This document shows positions 51,051-64,000 of a stretch of 64,000 bases of DNA, piece after piece. The notes below the pieces were generated by a model. The model was not told the DNA's origin and did no database searches. It saw only the letters and a list, made by a program, of their open reading frames with translations. The stretch is taken from contig OY759266.1 in assembly GCA_963662155.1 (NCBI GenBank), positions 56,927,510 through 56,991,509 on the forward strand, written 5' to 3'. This DNA is from Lamellibrachia columna (Eukaryota > Annelida > Polychaeta > Sabellida > Siboglinidae). The position numbers and the translations under genes were made by a program. Position 1 is the stretch's first letter. Each line of letters starts with the position of its first letter.

Positions 51051-54000
51051 TCATGTTTTCTTGGGTGAATTCTCCGCTCCCATCACCTTCAGGAGGGACC
51101 GGAACTCCTCCAATTTCTTCTTCAGGGTCAACCTGAAACCCTTCGAGACGGGCAACAGGGGAAACTCTGGCTTCATGCCTGGCGATGCTGTCGAGGCGGT
51201 GTCACTGCTTGTTTCGTTGCTGTCTTGTTGTTCATTTGTCGAGTCTTGCTCCGACATCTGCATCCAGTGTTCCAGTCTCCTCATCATTCTAAAGGAACAT
51301 ATATACAATTTCTTCAAACTTAAGGATGGTTAAACTCAGGAAGGTAAACTTAAGGAAAGTAGTAGCATTGCCATTAGTTAAATGACAGTATAGATTGGAT
51401 AGAAGGCACTATGTGAGAGGATGATAAATGAAAGAACAAATTATCTACTGAGTGGGTAAATGTCAGCAGTGACAATATGTTTAAAACAGATGGGCCAAAT
51501 GACAATTTTGTATAACCCAATGTCTTCCTTGTCTACATGCCACCTGGATTGCAATCTTGTTAAAATCTTACAAAGATAACCCATTTCAAATAAAATCAGT
51601 AACATGTATTTTGTAAGCTATCTTACTGGTGCATCAAAGCGAACCATTTGCAGTTAGGCCATTAAACTTTGTCCACTGCCATGTCGTGGACAAGTGTTGG
51701 ACGACACACCTTAGTACACTCGCTGTATGATGTGAATACACAACCTTTCTCATGATATATGTGAAGGGACTGCTACATGGAACCACCAGTTGATAGGTAA
51801 TTTCAGATGTTATAGGACAGGTTTCACTAATAAACCAAAATATAAAACAACTTGGTTGGAAGAATCTGTATCGTGAAGTGGAATGAGAGGAGGTTGAATT
51901 GCAAGAGATTGGAATGAAGAAGCATGAGAAAAGGATGTCAGTTAGATACAGACTGTGCTGGGCAGGTTATGTGCAGAGAATGGCTGATGAGATATTACCA
52001 AAGAGAGCCTGGTAAGCAGAATATGCTGTTAGAAGGAGAGAAGCGGAAGACAAACATTAAAATAGAGGGACTGTGCGAAGCAGAGAGAATGACAAAAGAG
52101 CAAGAGAGATGGGGTCACATTGGGGTGACAAGACAAGATGCTGATAGATCGTTATATGGAAAAGAGAATTTGTTGAAGTGACGATGGACATGTCACTGAC
52201 CTTGGCACACACAGATGCATGTGTTCCATCAATTCAACCTCAAACATGGCTGGTGGATTCTGAAGCATGCAGTTCATCGACTGAAAGTAAAAAACCAGTG
52301 CAACTGTTGGCATTAAAAAAAGCATTACTCTATTTGTAATATGAACTATGCTTTTTATAAAATATCACTTGATCTGTACTGCAAATGGTGTTTTTTGGAA
52401 AAGCACTTCTGTATATGTACAATGACCTTTGGTTTTTTGAGATACCTCTCTATATCTTAACATGAACATTTGTTTATCACAAACAACATCTTACTCCGTT
52501 ATTATAAAGGCTTGTTCTAAAAAACACAAATTTGATATGCTTGACCATTAAATAACCATTAAAATATATTTATTAAATTTTTCTATTCTAAATTTCAAAC
52601 AATTCATGAATTTGAAATGCTTGACATATCATGCCATTAAATAACTGTTGAAATATAGCGAGAAAAACATTTTGTTACAACTTTTAAACTGGACTACTAC
52701 TGCTTCCACTTGAAGTACAATAAAAGCAAATAGGTGCAACGATCACACCTGCATGATGTGTCAATCACTGATTTCTGACTGTTATTATTATGACATGTTT
52801 ATGTTATTCCACACAACTGTTACATGTTTATGTTATTCCACACAACTGTTACTGGTGCTGTCCTTTCCAAGACCTACCTGGATCATTTTCAGAATGGCCA
52901 TCTCATTATACATGCGGCTGTTCTCGTGGGCGTGTTGACTCCCTTTCTGTTTCTCATAGCCGGCTTCGTTGTAGTAGGGTTCACCAACAAGGATCAGACC
53001 TGGGGGGCATAGCACAACATTAAACACAGGTATGATTTTGTACAGTACTGAAAGCACTCTCACCCTCAGCAAATCTGCTAATTCCACAACACCAACGTGA
53101 CTTATTTGTGAAGCATTCAGCCACATTGGAATTAATGCATGAAAACTATTTGTTCACACATATCAAATACTCTCTATAACCTGGAACTCATTTATGCAGC
53201 TGAGTGAACATGGAATGAATGAAAACTGTCCATGCTTTGAAATGGCAGCAAGTAGATTCGAACCCTGGTCCTTTTGATTGGGGGGTCTGATCTTCTAACC
53301 ATTATGTCACCACACCTTACAATACGTGTCAACCTAAATAATAATTTCTTAGTTTTCAAACAACTTAAAATACCAACACAACACAAACGTCCGTCTCAGT
53401 GACATCACTGCTCAGGGTACAGATACAGATATACTGGGTGGAGCAGTTTGCGGGGACGGCAGCACGGAGACAGAAATTCGCAGAAGAGTACAAGCTGGGG
53501 CAAGTGCATTGAGGAAAGTGGAAGGGGTGATGGGAGATACACATGTCAAAAGCTAAAAGGAAAGGTTCTTAACTCATGCATAACACCAGCCTACCTATAC
53601 GGCCTAGAGACCATGGCGATGACAGGAACACAACAGGAGAAACAGCAAGTTTACAAGAATAACTGGGTGAGAAGAATTGCGGGAGTGAAATGAATCGACA
53701 AGCGAAGAATGGAAGTTGGCAAGGAGCCGGCTAAGGTGGGCTGGATATGTCGAAAGAATGGAAGGGGTATGATTGACGAAGAGAGCAGATGCGCTTAGAG
53801 TGGAGGGTAGAAGAAGACCGAGACTGAGATGGGAGGACTGTGTGAACAGAGAATGAGGGCAAGGGACAGAGGGGAGTAGAGATGATTGATGGAGACGGTA
53901 GTAAAACGGAACTAGTTATGAAGAAGGGGAACATAAATCGGTATTGGTGCCAGCCTCACCCCGGACTACAGGGAAATGGAGGAAAGCAACAACACTAGAA

Positions 54001-57000
54001 TTAGTGAAATATACCATGGAATGAGAATTAGTGAAATATACCATGGAATGAGAATGTAGAAACACAACTGATGTTGGGTTGGGTGTCCACGAGATCACTT
54101 GAGTGTTGCAGTGGCAGTGGTGCTGATGATTTCAAAGGATGTTTGCACACAAATATAACATAAACCTGATATATGAATACATACCTTGAATGGAAATGAG
54201 CACCTGAAGTAGACTTGACTTGCTGGTCCACATCTCTGTACCCTAGAATAGTACAGTACCAATGTAGCAAACACCTTATTATATAAGAATAGAGAAACAT
54301 TTTTATGCTACAGTAATTACAAAGCTCATCTCCAGATTACAACAGGAAAGTAGGTACAAAATATTTCAAAACACGAGTTTTACAAACAATGTTTGCACAA
54401 CAAAATGTTTCTGTAAAATCTGACAGATGATCACAGTGCATACTGTTAAAACGAATTGAAAATAAAGTGTAAATAATTCGTGTTAGGTCCTGTTTGCCCT
54501 TTGTAATAGAACTTATGAAGTTTAGTCAGAATACATACTTTTCCCGCCCATGTGCCCAGCAGACTGACGCAGACTTTGCCGTCTTCGTACAGGTTTGGGT
54601 TGAGGCGGTCGTTGCAGTAGGAGATGTAGTGGAAGTCTGGAGGCATGTTGGGATACTCGTTCGGCAGATGCACATCAAAGAAGAACAGACCATCTTCATA
54701 AGGCGTCTTTGCTGGACCAACGATCATCACCGTGAACAAGTCCTGTTTGTACACAGATTATTGCCTTCAGTGTCTTTGGCCTATTTGGCTTGGACTAGGT
54801 GTCAAGCAACAGGGTAATGTGATGATGATCAAGGCACATGACCATTACTGGGGTGATGCTATGATGACCAGGGTGACATGACCATTACTAGGGTGATGCT
54901 ATGATGACCAGGGTGACATGAGAATTATTAGGGTGATGCTAAGATGACCAGAGTGACATGAGAATTACTAGGGTGATGCTAACATGACCAGGGTTATGCG
55001 ATGATGACCAGGGTGACATGAGAATTACTAGGGTTATGCGATGACCAGAGTGACATGAAAATTACTAGGGTTATGCGATAATGACCAGGGTGACATGAGA
55101 ATTACTAGGGTGATGCTAAGATGACCAGGGTGACATGAGAATTACTAGGGTTATGCGATGATGAACAGGGTGACATAATTACTAGGGTGATGCTAAGATG
55201 ACCAGGGTGACATGATAATTACTAGGGTGATGTGATGATGAACAGGGTGACAAGAACGTGACCCAGGTGACAAGGTGATGACAACTTATTGATTGACACT
55301 GTCACTTTTAATATTACATGATCTGAGTAATCTCTGAAATTCAGTACAATCAAGTTTCGAGAATTTGCAACTATACATACCATCCGGTCTTCATAACCCT
55401 TGACAAAAATTCCCTTTGGTAGACTTGTCCGAAGCAGCTTCATCTGTAGACAGACACACATTAGTAGTTACTGTTCACACTAAGATGATTCTAAACAATT
55501 TGTTTTAGAGAAAAGTTAATTAATTCATAAAAAACATTATTCTCAGCAAGATGTTAAACTGGTATTTAGATAACTGTGTCACAGAACCAATGACAACATT
55601 GAATACATCAAATCTTTTTTGCCCCAAAGCTATGGTATTCTTGTGGCCATAAAGTATTTACCTCTTTCCGCACTGCAGCAAAAAAAGACTTGCGGTCAGC
55701 CGGCTGCTGATCAAAATACTTGTATTTGTGCGAGTCAGGTGCTGTGTCTTCTACAGTGAACCCTGCAGTCACATCATAAAATAACATATCTTGAAGTATT
55801 TAAATAATACACTGAAGAAGTCATGAAATCAACTGTATTGGCAAATACCATAAAATGTCCCTGAAAAGCTGTAGATTAACAAAAACCGGTATCCATTATG
55901 TTTACAGCACCATAGAGCATTGGGTGATTATGGCGCTATATAAATATTGTATTTTCATTATTGTTATTTTTATTACTATTTCATTACTACTATTTTATTT
56001 ATTATTATTTTTATTATTATTTGCGAGATATATGAAAATTATCAATAATATGTTTTCATACCTCTCCGGTTATATTCTATTTTAAACTTTCCTGACTTTT
56101 TGATTCTGCACAGAGGCAAATGTAGTAGTAATTTATTTACTGACACGTGATATACTAAAACTAACTAACCAGAACTTTCTGCTGGGTAAAAGAACTTACC
56201 TCTGAGGTTGCATTCTAATTTGCTACGTACTTCCGCTGGAGTCTGTGGTGACAGTGGTGTCTCTGGTGTTGCCATGGCAACGGCACCTGAGGTAGGTGAT
56301 TGATCAGTACCAGCCAAGGGCAGTTGCAGTTTTGTCGTTGGTTTTTCGGGTGACTTTTGCTCCACCAAACATAGATCGCCATCTGATAGCACAAATGCAG
56401 CTTGTGTATCGGAGTTGTTGCAAATGTCTAATGTTTCTGGTGGTACTGAAGCACTGGTATTTGTCGTTGGACTGGTTACATGATGAAGCTCTCCAGCAAT
56501 GAGAGTGCTTACACTACCAGTGTCCTTTACAGTGTCTGGTGTGTGCGCCTCACGTTTCCTCAGTTCGGCCATAGCAACCTCGATCTGCTTCGTGAGGATC
56601 TGACAGACTAGACAACACAGTTCGTGTGCCTTCTTGGTCAGCGTCGGTGACGTGGCACCATCCTCTGATGACACGATTGCTTCATCCAATGACATGTCAG
56701 TGTCATCTGGTGATTTCACTGCCATGTCCTTCTGCTCTGCCATGTCTTTTGGTTGCAAAGTTTGAGCAGCACCAACGTCACCGATGCCCATATGAGAAGT
56801 TATCCCATTATGGAGCACATCCATAGGAATGTTATCCTTTCCATCCGATGTACAAAGCTCAACATTGTGACCTTTGTCGACAGCAACCTCGCTTGCAGTA
56901 TCACTAACGGTCATTGCCATAGCAACTGTGGCACTGTGTGCGACGACACTGCTGTTCTCTGAGATGTCTGCATCCGGCGGGAACAACCTGTCTGCGTCCC

Positions 57001-60000
57001 CCTGGTGTTGCTGCCGTGTGTTCAACTGATACTTCTCGAGCACTTTGCGGCCCAACTTCACCGTTTTCTCTCGCTTCAAATCGCTGCGAACGGCTGCGAT
57101 AAGATCGAGAAGCATGGGCGTGTTGAAGTAGGACGACGACAGCAGTGAGTCGAGCTCGCGACACTCCCGGTAGGCGTGCAGTATCTCGCGGTAGACAGGG
57201 ATGGCGTTGAGTTGGGGCGACGATGGAGAGAGAACCTGGCAGATCTTGATGAGAGACATGCGCACTGCATCTAACTGCTGGTTTGTCTGCAACAGTCTCT
57301 GGGCTTCGTCGCTGCTATGGGAAGCACTGTTACTGTCTTCATGCTCACTGAAAATTAAATTAATTAATACACATGCTTAATTAAAAAAATTATTTACAAC
57401 AATTGTTTTAAAATATTTTGTCACAGCTTGCCATTTGCTCTCATATATACAAGCGTGTACATATGTATGTATGTGTGTATGTATGCCTTAAGTTCACTCA
57501 GCTGTATAAATGAGTACCTGGCTATAGACAGTGGTGGATATGTAAACTATAAATCTTCCCAGAGAAGTTGTGTTGGAATGAAGATGTCTGCCAGTGAAAA
57601 GTGCTCTGAACAGTTAACGGACTGGATTCTGCACTATATAAGAATGTACCCCTATACATGTCAAATGGAGCAACTTTGTCTTTAAAAAATGTGACGTATA
57701 AGTAACACACCCGTTCTCAGAGTTTAACATTTCTACTTCCTCCTCCGTTTCCCAGCTTGCGTCTGACTCATCCTCACTGCCGTCGAATGAGTCAAAGTCA
57801 GACGCAGAGCTGGAGTCGAGTTCTGACAACTGGAAGGGAAAACAAAACGGTGTATGTCTTTTCACATTGGCAATGCAAACAGAGAAAACACAGCCCTTTG
57901 AAACAAAATATGTTGCATAACAACAGTAGATCAAATGTTAGAACTAGTAGAAATTTATCTGACATTAACACTAGCTAGGCAGATGTGACTCCAGACAGAC
58001 ATAACACTGAGCTGACTGGGCTGACTGGGCCGATGCATGTCACGTCTTCCAATGTAAAAACATCTGTCAAGCATAATCAATACTTTCCCACAACATCGCA
58101 ATAGTTATACCCGTGGAAACTGACCTCGTCTCCCATGAGGAAGAGCTCCTGGGGATAGCAGTGGGAGCGGGTGCCATCCACCCACTCAATGAGCATGTGG
58201 CCATCACATCCGAGTTCTCTAACTTGCCCTGCTGCTGCACTGTGGTCATCAGCACTCTGAAACAGACATAAATAAATCCAGGCCCAAACACGTTAAGTCT
58301 CCCAGATTCCCCGGGATATTCCCAGAAATCTATAAAATCTCAAGGTCTCCCGCACGGGAGAACAAATCGCCCAGATCTCCAATGAAACAAAAAAATATTT
58401 GTGTGTGGCCTCAGCTAACAAAAGATTGCCTATCCATCCTTTTACTTACGCCAACAACAACAGCAAGGGGTTATTTCAATTGTCTATAATGTGTTAAACG
58501 AATGGTCTCCCATAACTGCTCATCTCAAGTCTCGAGTCATTATACTCCAAACAGCCCAACGTTGGGCTAACGCAGGAGTTTGTGGTGGTCTATGTGCATG
58601 CGTTTGAAATAAACTGATAATCATTTGTTTTTGTAATAGTAGCCTTCAGTTTTACCAGTGGTCAGAAATTGTTTTGAAGAGTAGAAATTAAATAGAATAT
58701 AGGTTAACTATTTGGAATTTGCATCAATATTTCCTGAAAAAAACATACATGAATAGGATAAACAACTTTCTGTATGAAGACAACTAAAACATGTTAAGAG
58801 ATAAACTTGCCATCAGATATTAGCTATAAATTAATAGTATAATGAACTAAACCATGGTCTGAAACCACAAAAAGGATCATTATGACCAACAAAAAAATTC
58901 TTAGATGGATTAACATCATGCTTCCTTGAAATATGATATTTGACATTACTATATTCTAAAGGAAGACCACCAAGTTTCCTGAGAGGTAATAATGTCTAAG
59001 ACATATAATCACTAATAAATGACAAATCTATAACTGCTGTACAGTAAAAAAAGGTAGAGGTTGGTGGGAAGTGTACCTTGAATCCCCCGACTCGGACAAC
59101 CACGTGTCCAGGGCGGAACTTGTAGTCTGGGTGGTCCTTGATGTCATACACGCTCACTTCCTCGGCCGCTATGGTTTCTGTCGGCCTGGCACAAATCAGA
59201 ATGTCTTGATTGGTGACAACACTGATGGGTCATTCCGTGTCATGTCAATAATGCAATGGTCAAAAAGTTGATGTCTCAGAATTTGCTTACATTTTAACCA
59301 ATGAATAAGTAGCTATATCTGAGCATTCTACAAAAGAAAACTACACATTTACATGCAAATTGTGTCTGTAACACCCTATATTATGAACATGGGGTAAGTC
59401 CCAAAAATGTACCCATCATTTTTATGTTTTCAGGTGCTTCTAACTTGAGAAGTTCACATGCTACATATCTGAAATTTGTTGAATATGTAGACCTATTGGT
59501 ATATATTATCTATAAAAAATTCAAGAATGATAGGAAAAAGACAAAGGGTATACTGGGTGCTGGAAAATGGAAAAGAACATTTTGCAAACAATTTCGAGAA
59601 GGATTTCAGTAGTCTGTATATCATTGTGTTACAGTAAAATGCCATTGCTACTATCTATTGTCAGGGATACTGGAAATTACATGTATGTTCAACACGCTTC
59701 TAGTTGTTCTACTTTCAGAATAATTCAGCTTTAAATTTTTACTTTTTATATATTTTACAAATTTCAGAACCCAAAATGAGAATGTGGGACAGGTCCTATG
59801 ACCACCATTTTTTTTAATTATGCATAGATCTGTATTTGGTAAACAACATATTAAAATTTCAGGATGGTGTTATGTCACTTTTATTTTGGATATTTTTGGC
59901 CAATTTGGGAGAAATTTAGGAGAAAACACCACTGGGCAGAACAGTAAATTTCAACTGCAATATAAATTAAATGAGACATCACCTTTTTTAATTTCCTGAA

Positions 60001-63000
60001 CATTTTTTGGTTTGATTTGACACGGAATAACCATGGAGGGCAGGTTGTCAACATTCTGACATCCTACAGCAATTAATTTCTAGTTTGCTATAATACAGTT
60101 TTGTCAGAGTTCATTTAGGATGTCTGTAACCTTTTTTGCTCTGTGAAGGACAGTTGTATACCCAAAAAAATCCAGAAATATTCATAAAATTTTAAGAATA
60201 CATAAAAGAGGGTCTGACCAATGCCTGGAAAGGTCAGATCTACTGAAACTGTAAACCCAATTGTTACCCTACCCCTAGTACACCCCCGTTACCCTACTCC
60301 AGGTACACCACATGTCCTCCTACCCCTGATACACCCAACTGTCATTCTACACCTGTTACACCCACCTGAAAAAATAATGATTTTTTTTAAATAAAAAAAT
60401 AAGATTTTTTTATTCAAATCGGATTGTTTTTATTTATTTGTTTTTTTAATCTGGTATATAGACATTTATATAGATGTTTATATCTATAAACTCTTTCAAA
60501 CGTGTTCTATTCAAATCGATTTGGGTTCTTGTCTTAACAGAGGGTACATGATTTTTGCTTATATAAAAACATTAGACAATGTCCACAAGGCCTCACCCCC
60601 TGTAGTTGCATAATCTGTCTTGGAAAGGAAAGCATGCTGTGTGTATGTAGCTGACACTAGCTGTAGCATTATTGTTTGCTGAGAGGGTGGATTAGCACCT
60701 GTCCAGGGCTCTGTGTACTCTAAGGGTCTCTAACCAGAATACAAACTGGTATTAAACAACTGAGTCCAGTCAACATACTGAATTGGTAACAACTAGCACA
60801 AGCTATAATTGGACTTTAACTCAGGGCTTCTGACTTGAAAAGATACTTCCTCTGGAAGACAAGTTTGTGTGGCTTCACTGCATTCAGAAAGGGAATAGCT
60901 CAAACATACACAATGTCATAAAATATTTGACTATCAGGCTATCTGGTGTCAATACAGCTACACAAGTGTGCGCACTTTGTGTTTTGCATTAAAAACATAC
61001 AAAACTTTGCTGATCTCGATGCTTGTAAACAATTATTTGTGTTAAATATAAATCAGCGATAAAAAAATTGGAAGTAATTTTTTTTAAATCATAAATCAAT
61101 GATTTTTTGGAGTGATTTAAATCATGATTTAAATCAAATGATTTAAATCAAACAATTCTGATCCCTAGTACACTCACAAGTCCCCTTTACCCCTAATACA
61201 CCCATCTGTCACCCTACCCGTAGTACACTCATCTGTCACCCTACCCCTAGTACACCCAGCTGTTACCCTACCCCTAGTACACCCACATGTCCCCCTGTCC
61301 CTGGTACACCCAGCTGTCACCCTACCCCTGGTACACCACCTGTTACCCTACTCATAGTACACCCACGTGTCCCCCGTGCCTGGTACACCCAGCTGTCACC
61401 CTACCCCTGGTACACCACCTGTTACCCTACCCCTAGTACACCCACCTGTCGCCCTACCCCTGGTACACCCACCTGTTACCCTACCCCTAGTACACCCACC
61501 TGTCGCCCTACCCCTGGTACACCCACCTGTTACCCTACCCCTAGTACACCCACCTGTCACCCTGTCCCTGGTACCCAGCTGTCACCCTACCCCTGGTACA
61601 CCACCTATCACCCTACTCATAGTACACCCACGTGTCCCCCGTCCCTGGTACACCCAGCTGTTACCCTACCCCTAGTACACCCACCTGTTACCTTACCTCT
61701 GGTACACCCACCTGTCACCCTGTCCCTCATCATATGGTCTCATCCAGTGGACCATGCAGGTGCGACCGAAGTGGTCCATGCTCTCCACCACACCATAGGT
61801 GTGAGACTTGTCCTCACCTGTAGTCACAGCACAGCTCAAACACACTTGTTCAACCATTTAACAAGATTACAATCCATAATAACAAGATCAAAATGTAGAC
61901 TACGACAACGTTGGTTTATCAAGAATCCTTTCCTCTATAAGTGCCCTAGTTCAGTCAGATATCTTAATTCCGTTTTTAGACATATTAATTATGTTAATTG
62001 TACTCTGTCATTTATTGGCTATGGATATCAATTTAGTTAAATCTATTGGCTGTGTTGATATTTCACCAAACCTCTTCAGATGAAAAACAAACAAAAAATG
62101 TTGCAAAAATTCTGGATTTGTATTTATTTGATATATTACTATGATATCAATTATTTGCAACACGAAAAAAATCAGTCGTAAAAATGAAGGCCTCAGTTTT
62201 GTATATGCGATCTGCATTAGCAAGTCTCTAAAAACCAGGCAGAGGGAGGACTGACTTGACATGTTTCATTTACAGTATAAACAATGACAGCGTTTGTTGC
62301 GTTCATTAAACTTTTTAATTTTACAAATGTTTTAACCTTTTACAAACTGTTTGCGCTCGATCACATACATTAATTATATGGAGTCGAACATCGACATGGT
62401 GAAAACATGTGTTGTGCAGCATTTTGTCTGTACAAAGCCAAAATAAAACAACTTTCCAATCGAGAAAACATGCCTCATATGGTTATGGATGCGGTTCTTC
62501 CATACAATGCCAATGCACTTGGAACCAATGCTATCTTCTCACATCTGCAGCCAACATTTTGTTACAAGTGACTGAATAATGTCAAATTTCGGATGGGATT
62601 TACAAATCACACGGTGCTTACAAAGACAGCAATTCCAACCATTCATCCGCTGATCATAAACAATGCCACTCATCAGACAGTTGGACCGCATACAGCAGCC
62701 TCCAAAGATATATATATAGGCATTAAAAAAATTCTAAATTTTTTTGCTGTGGAAGAAGATTAATAATAAATATTGTCATTTGTACTAGCTGGTATCATTA
62801 CATTTCGCACGATTTATTGCTCTAGAGTCTAGTAGTTGCTCAGGTTGTATTGTTATTGCAAGTTTTCAATAATATGCCAGAAACCTGTCCAGTACATAAA
62901 GCCTAAGCTAGGCGAAACTAGGCAAGTCCATCACGGATATCTCTCTCCTAAAATTCCATATGGTACATCAATAAAATTTATGCTAATTAATGTTATCTTC

Positions 63001-63654
63001 TAGGCATTGGCTTCCGCTGTAACAAAACAAATTTGAATGCATTTTGCCAGAGTTTCAGTTTTTTAAGTCTTGACTTGTTTTTGATCTCGCATTCCAGAGG
63101 TGCTGTCCAAGTTCATCCGGTGTTTGATGTGAAATTGGTGGTTTAGTTGGTAGTTCATGCTGGTATGGTTATACCAACAAATATCCCAAACTTGTAGCCA
63201 CTTTAGACATACAGGCTGTATTGTCATTACTGTTGGAAACGTTTTTAAAGTCACTTGCATCAGACATGCACGGCCACACGGGTGCTATGTTTGCGGCAGT
63301 CTGCCATATGACCTCATCAGCAGTTAGATAGCACTTTCAACTTGGCCTTGCGAATTTGAAAGTTCATTATTTTAAATGCTTAATTTCATGCGCAAGCAGT
63401 ACATACACGTCGTCAACAAAAGATTATATTTCAACAGGACATTTTAAGTTGTTTATTTTTAGCAAAAAAATATGTTACTGTCCGACACCTTTAAACATCA
63501 TATTAATGTCTGAAGGGTACATGGCTCGTAATTCTAGTCAGCCAGACTTACCATCAGCAGGCACTACAAAGTCCCCAGGGAAAAATTCCAGCTCATCTAA
63601 ATGATGCACAGGAAAGAGATCTGTTGATGGGATGTCCTTCTCCAGGGTACCATC
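51051..63654 (-). CDS. UBE2O: UBE2O, E2/E3 hybrid ubiquitin ligase, C-terminal part (partial, 13 exons)
   Basis: Exons are 63654-63552, 61817-61712, 59185-59077, 58256-58125, 57829-57711, 57347-56200, 55762-55662, 55443-55381, 54742-54539, 54242-54185, 52999-52878, 52280-52201 and 51288-51051. They total 2583 bases in matching phases, giving 860 residues and a stop. Conserved-region blocks include [58 protein letters not shown] and [12 protein letters not shown]. An acidic Ser-rich stretch and one 1.15-kb low-complexity exon follow. The E2 fold runs from [12 protein letters not shown] through [11 protein letters not shown] and [19 protein letters not shown], where the Cys of KVCVS is the active site. 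It continues through [14 protein letters not shown] to the C-terminal [13 protein letters not shown]2O ubiquitinates orphan ribosomal subunits and other basic proteins without a separate E3. The N-terminal conserved regions lie beyond the right edge. Confidence 0.94.
51890..52180 (+). mobile_element. Non-LTR C-terminal fragment in a UBE2O intron
   Basis: Plus frames with [21 protein letters not shown] and RRREAEDKH resemble the RWAGHLVRM/RWED family at 9460-9870. Broken. Confidence 0.6.
53225..53325 (-). mobile_element. tRNA-like SINE head
   Basis: The minus strand reads GTGACATAATGGTTAGAAGA (box-A-like) and AGGGTTCGAATCT (box B), in the UBE2O intron between exons 54185 and 52999. It is degenerate, so not called a tRNA gene. 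Confidence 0.55.
53440..53950 (+). mobile_element. Non-LTR C-terminal fragment in a UBE2O intron
   Basis: [40 protein letters not shown] and a later [11 protein letters not shown] frame. RWED family, frameshifted. Confidence 0.8.
54830..55265 (+). repeat. About 40-bp minisatellite in a UBE2O intron
   Basis: Around ten imperfect units of GATGACCAGGGTGACATGAG plus AATTACTAGGGTGATGCTAA, between the exons 55381 and 54742. The unit does not match either neighbouring exon. Confidence 0.9.
55895..56040 (+). mobile_element. LINE 3' tail with (ATT)n
   Basis: GGCGCTATATAAATATTGTA followed by TTATT-rich microsatellite is the usual 3' end of the LINE type seen at 28.2-29.4 kb (compare 30205-30235). In the UBE2O intron before exon 55762. 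Confidence 0.65.
60245..60365 (-). repeat. Distal part of the UBE2O 27-bp array
   Basis: Degenerate units of the same type (CCCTACCCCTAGTACACCC) separated from the main array by about 800 bp of hAT-like sequence, consistent with insertion into an existing array. Confidence 0.75.
60370..61160. mobile_element. hAT-like non-autonomous element, second copy
   Basis: Long collinear similarity to the element at 8149-8948. Shared stretches include the CTCTTTCAAACGTGTTCTAT block, the block around AAGATACTTCCTCTGGAAGA and the terminal ATTTAAATCA palindromes. Its ends are decayed and no clear 8-bp duplication is visible. No coding sequence is recognised. It lies in a UBE2O intron between exons 61712 and 59185. 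Confidence 0.75.
61165..61720 (-). repeat. Donor-site-derived 27-bp minisatellite in UBE2O
   Basis: Tandem units of about 27 bp (plus strand CCCACCTGTCACCCTACCCC and variants). Together with 60245-60365 they form one array split by the hAT-like copy. On the gene strand each good unit reads GTGACAG then GTGGGTGTACC, the same as the end of the UBE2O exon at 61712 and the start of its intron. The array begins exactly at this exon-intron junction and runs away from it, so it holds several near-perfect duplicate 5' splice sites. Confidence 0.85.
62000..63551. other. UBE2O intron, no element recognised
   Basis: AT-rich. Short frames near 62380-62640 and 63063-63260 show no known family. Confidence 0.3.
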
Positions 63655-64000
63655 CTGAAAGCAAGTAACAGTTGACAATAAACATGTATTTTATCTCAGT
63701 GGTAGTGCTTAAATAGGTGCAATATTTTTCTTGTAATTCAATACACAGAGTAGGAACATTTTTTAACACTACAGAGTGTCAACAAGATAACACTATCAAG
63801 TTACATAATGCTACAAAGTATCAACAAGATCAGAGATGCCAACTTCCAACCATAAGTCACAGTAATGATGTAGTAGCAAAGCCTGGCGGTGGCTGACGAA
63901 TGCGGTCATGTCAAACGTTGAAGGTGTTTGCGGAGGAGTGTATGGGGGTATCCCCTCTCGCACTGGGGGAATTAAGTTTTTTTATGTCCAAATCGTAATG

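Noticed and set aside
50888..51333. Plus frames opposite the last UBE2O exon
   Set aside because: They are antisense to a well-supported coding exon and show no similarity of their own.
53225..53325. tRNA gene on the minus strand
   Set aside because: A and B boxes are recognisable, but the acceptor stem and anticodon arm do not pair well. A SINE head is more likely.

Overview
This is AT-rich genomic DNA from an animal. Several genes have vertebrate orthologues but are cut by GT-AG introns, and the spaces between exons hold decayed non-LTR retrotransposons, DNA transposons, tRNA-type SINE pieces, microsatellites and many minisatellites. Nothing bacterial or viral is visible. The window suggests a non-vertebrate metazoan, but the phylum cannot be fixed from it.

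Six protein-coding genes can be supported from conserved residues and consistent splice phases. From left to right: USP22 (-, 5' four exons, 3.9-6.3 kb, remainder off the left edge); DHRS7B (+, six exons, complete or nearly so, 10.1-14.0 kb); TMEM11 (-, two exons, 15.7-20.6 kb); an intact eight-exon tyrosine kinase (-, 23.7-31.4 kb) with a MET-like catalytic domain, one membrane segment and no ectodomain; SMDT1/EMRE (-, one exon, 45.1-45.4 kb); and UBE2O (-, thirteen 3' exons, 51.1-63.7 kb, its 5' part off the right edge). As far as I recall, USP22, DHRS7B and TMEM11 are also neighbours on human 17p11.2 in the same relative orientations, so this looks like old microsynteny. The six genes do not form one pathway. 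They cover SAGA deubiquitination, ether-lipid synthesis, mitochondrial cristae, receptor-type signalling, mitochondrial calcium uptake and E2/E3 ubiquitination.

The most unusual theme is the origin of the tandem repeats. One minisatellite next to DHRS7B exon 4 consists of copies of that exon's 3' splice acceptor plus coding start. Another, next to a UBE2O exon, consists of copies of that exon's end plus its 5' splice donor. A third amplifies a reverse-transcriptase segment of a LINE, and a fourth amplifies the catalytic-Asp segment of a pogo-like transposase. Other arrays (29, 76, 36 and 40 bp) have no recognised source.

Mobile elements include several families of CR1/L2-like and other non-LTR fragments (one with an in-place inversion joined at TTAA on both sides), a hAT-type element with a perfect 8-bp target duplication and a second copy inside UBE2O, and a 2.4-kb pogo-like element with TA duplications. 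The 39.5-45.1 kb stretch holds no gene I can recognise. All exon boundaries were read by eye from splice consensus, phase and protein similarity recalled from memory. No search was run.
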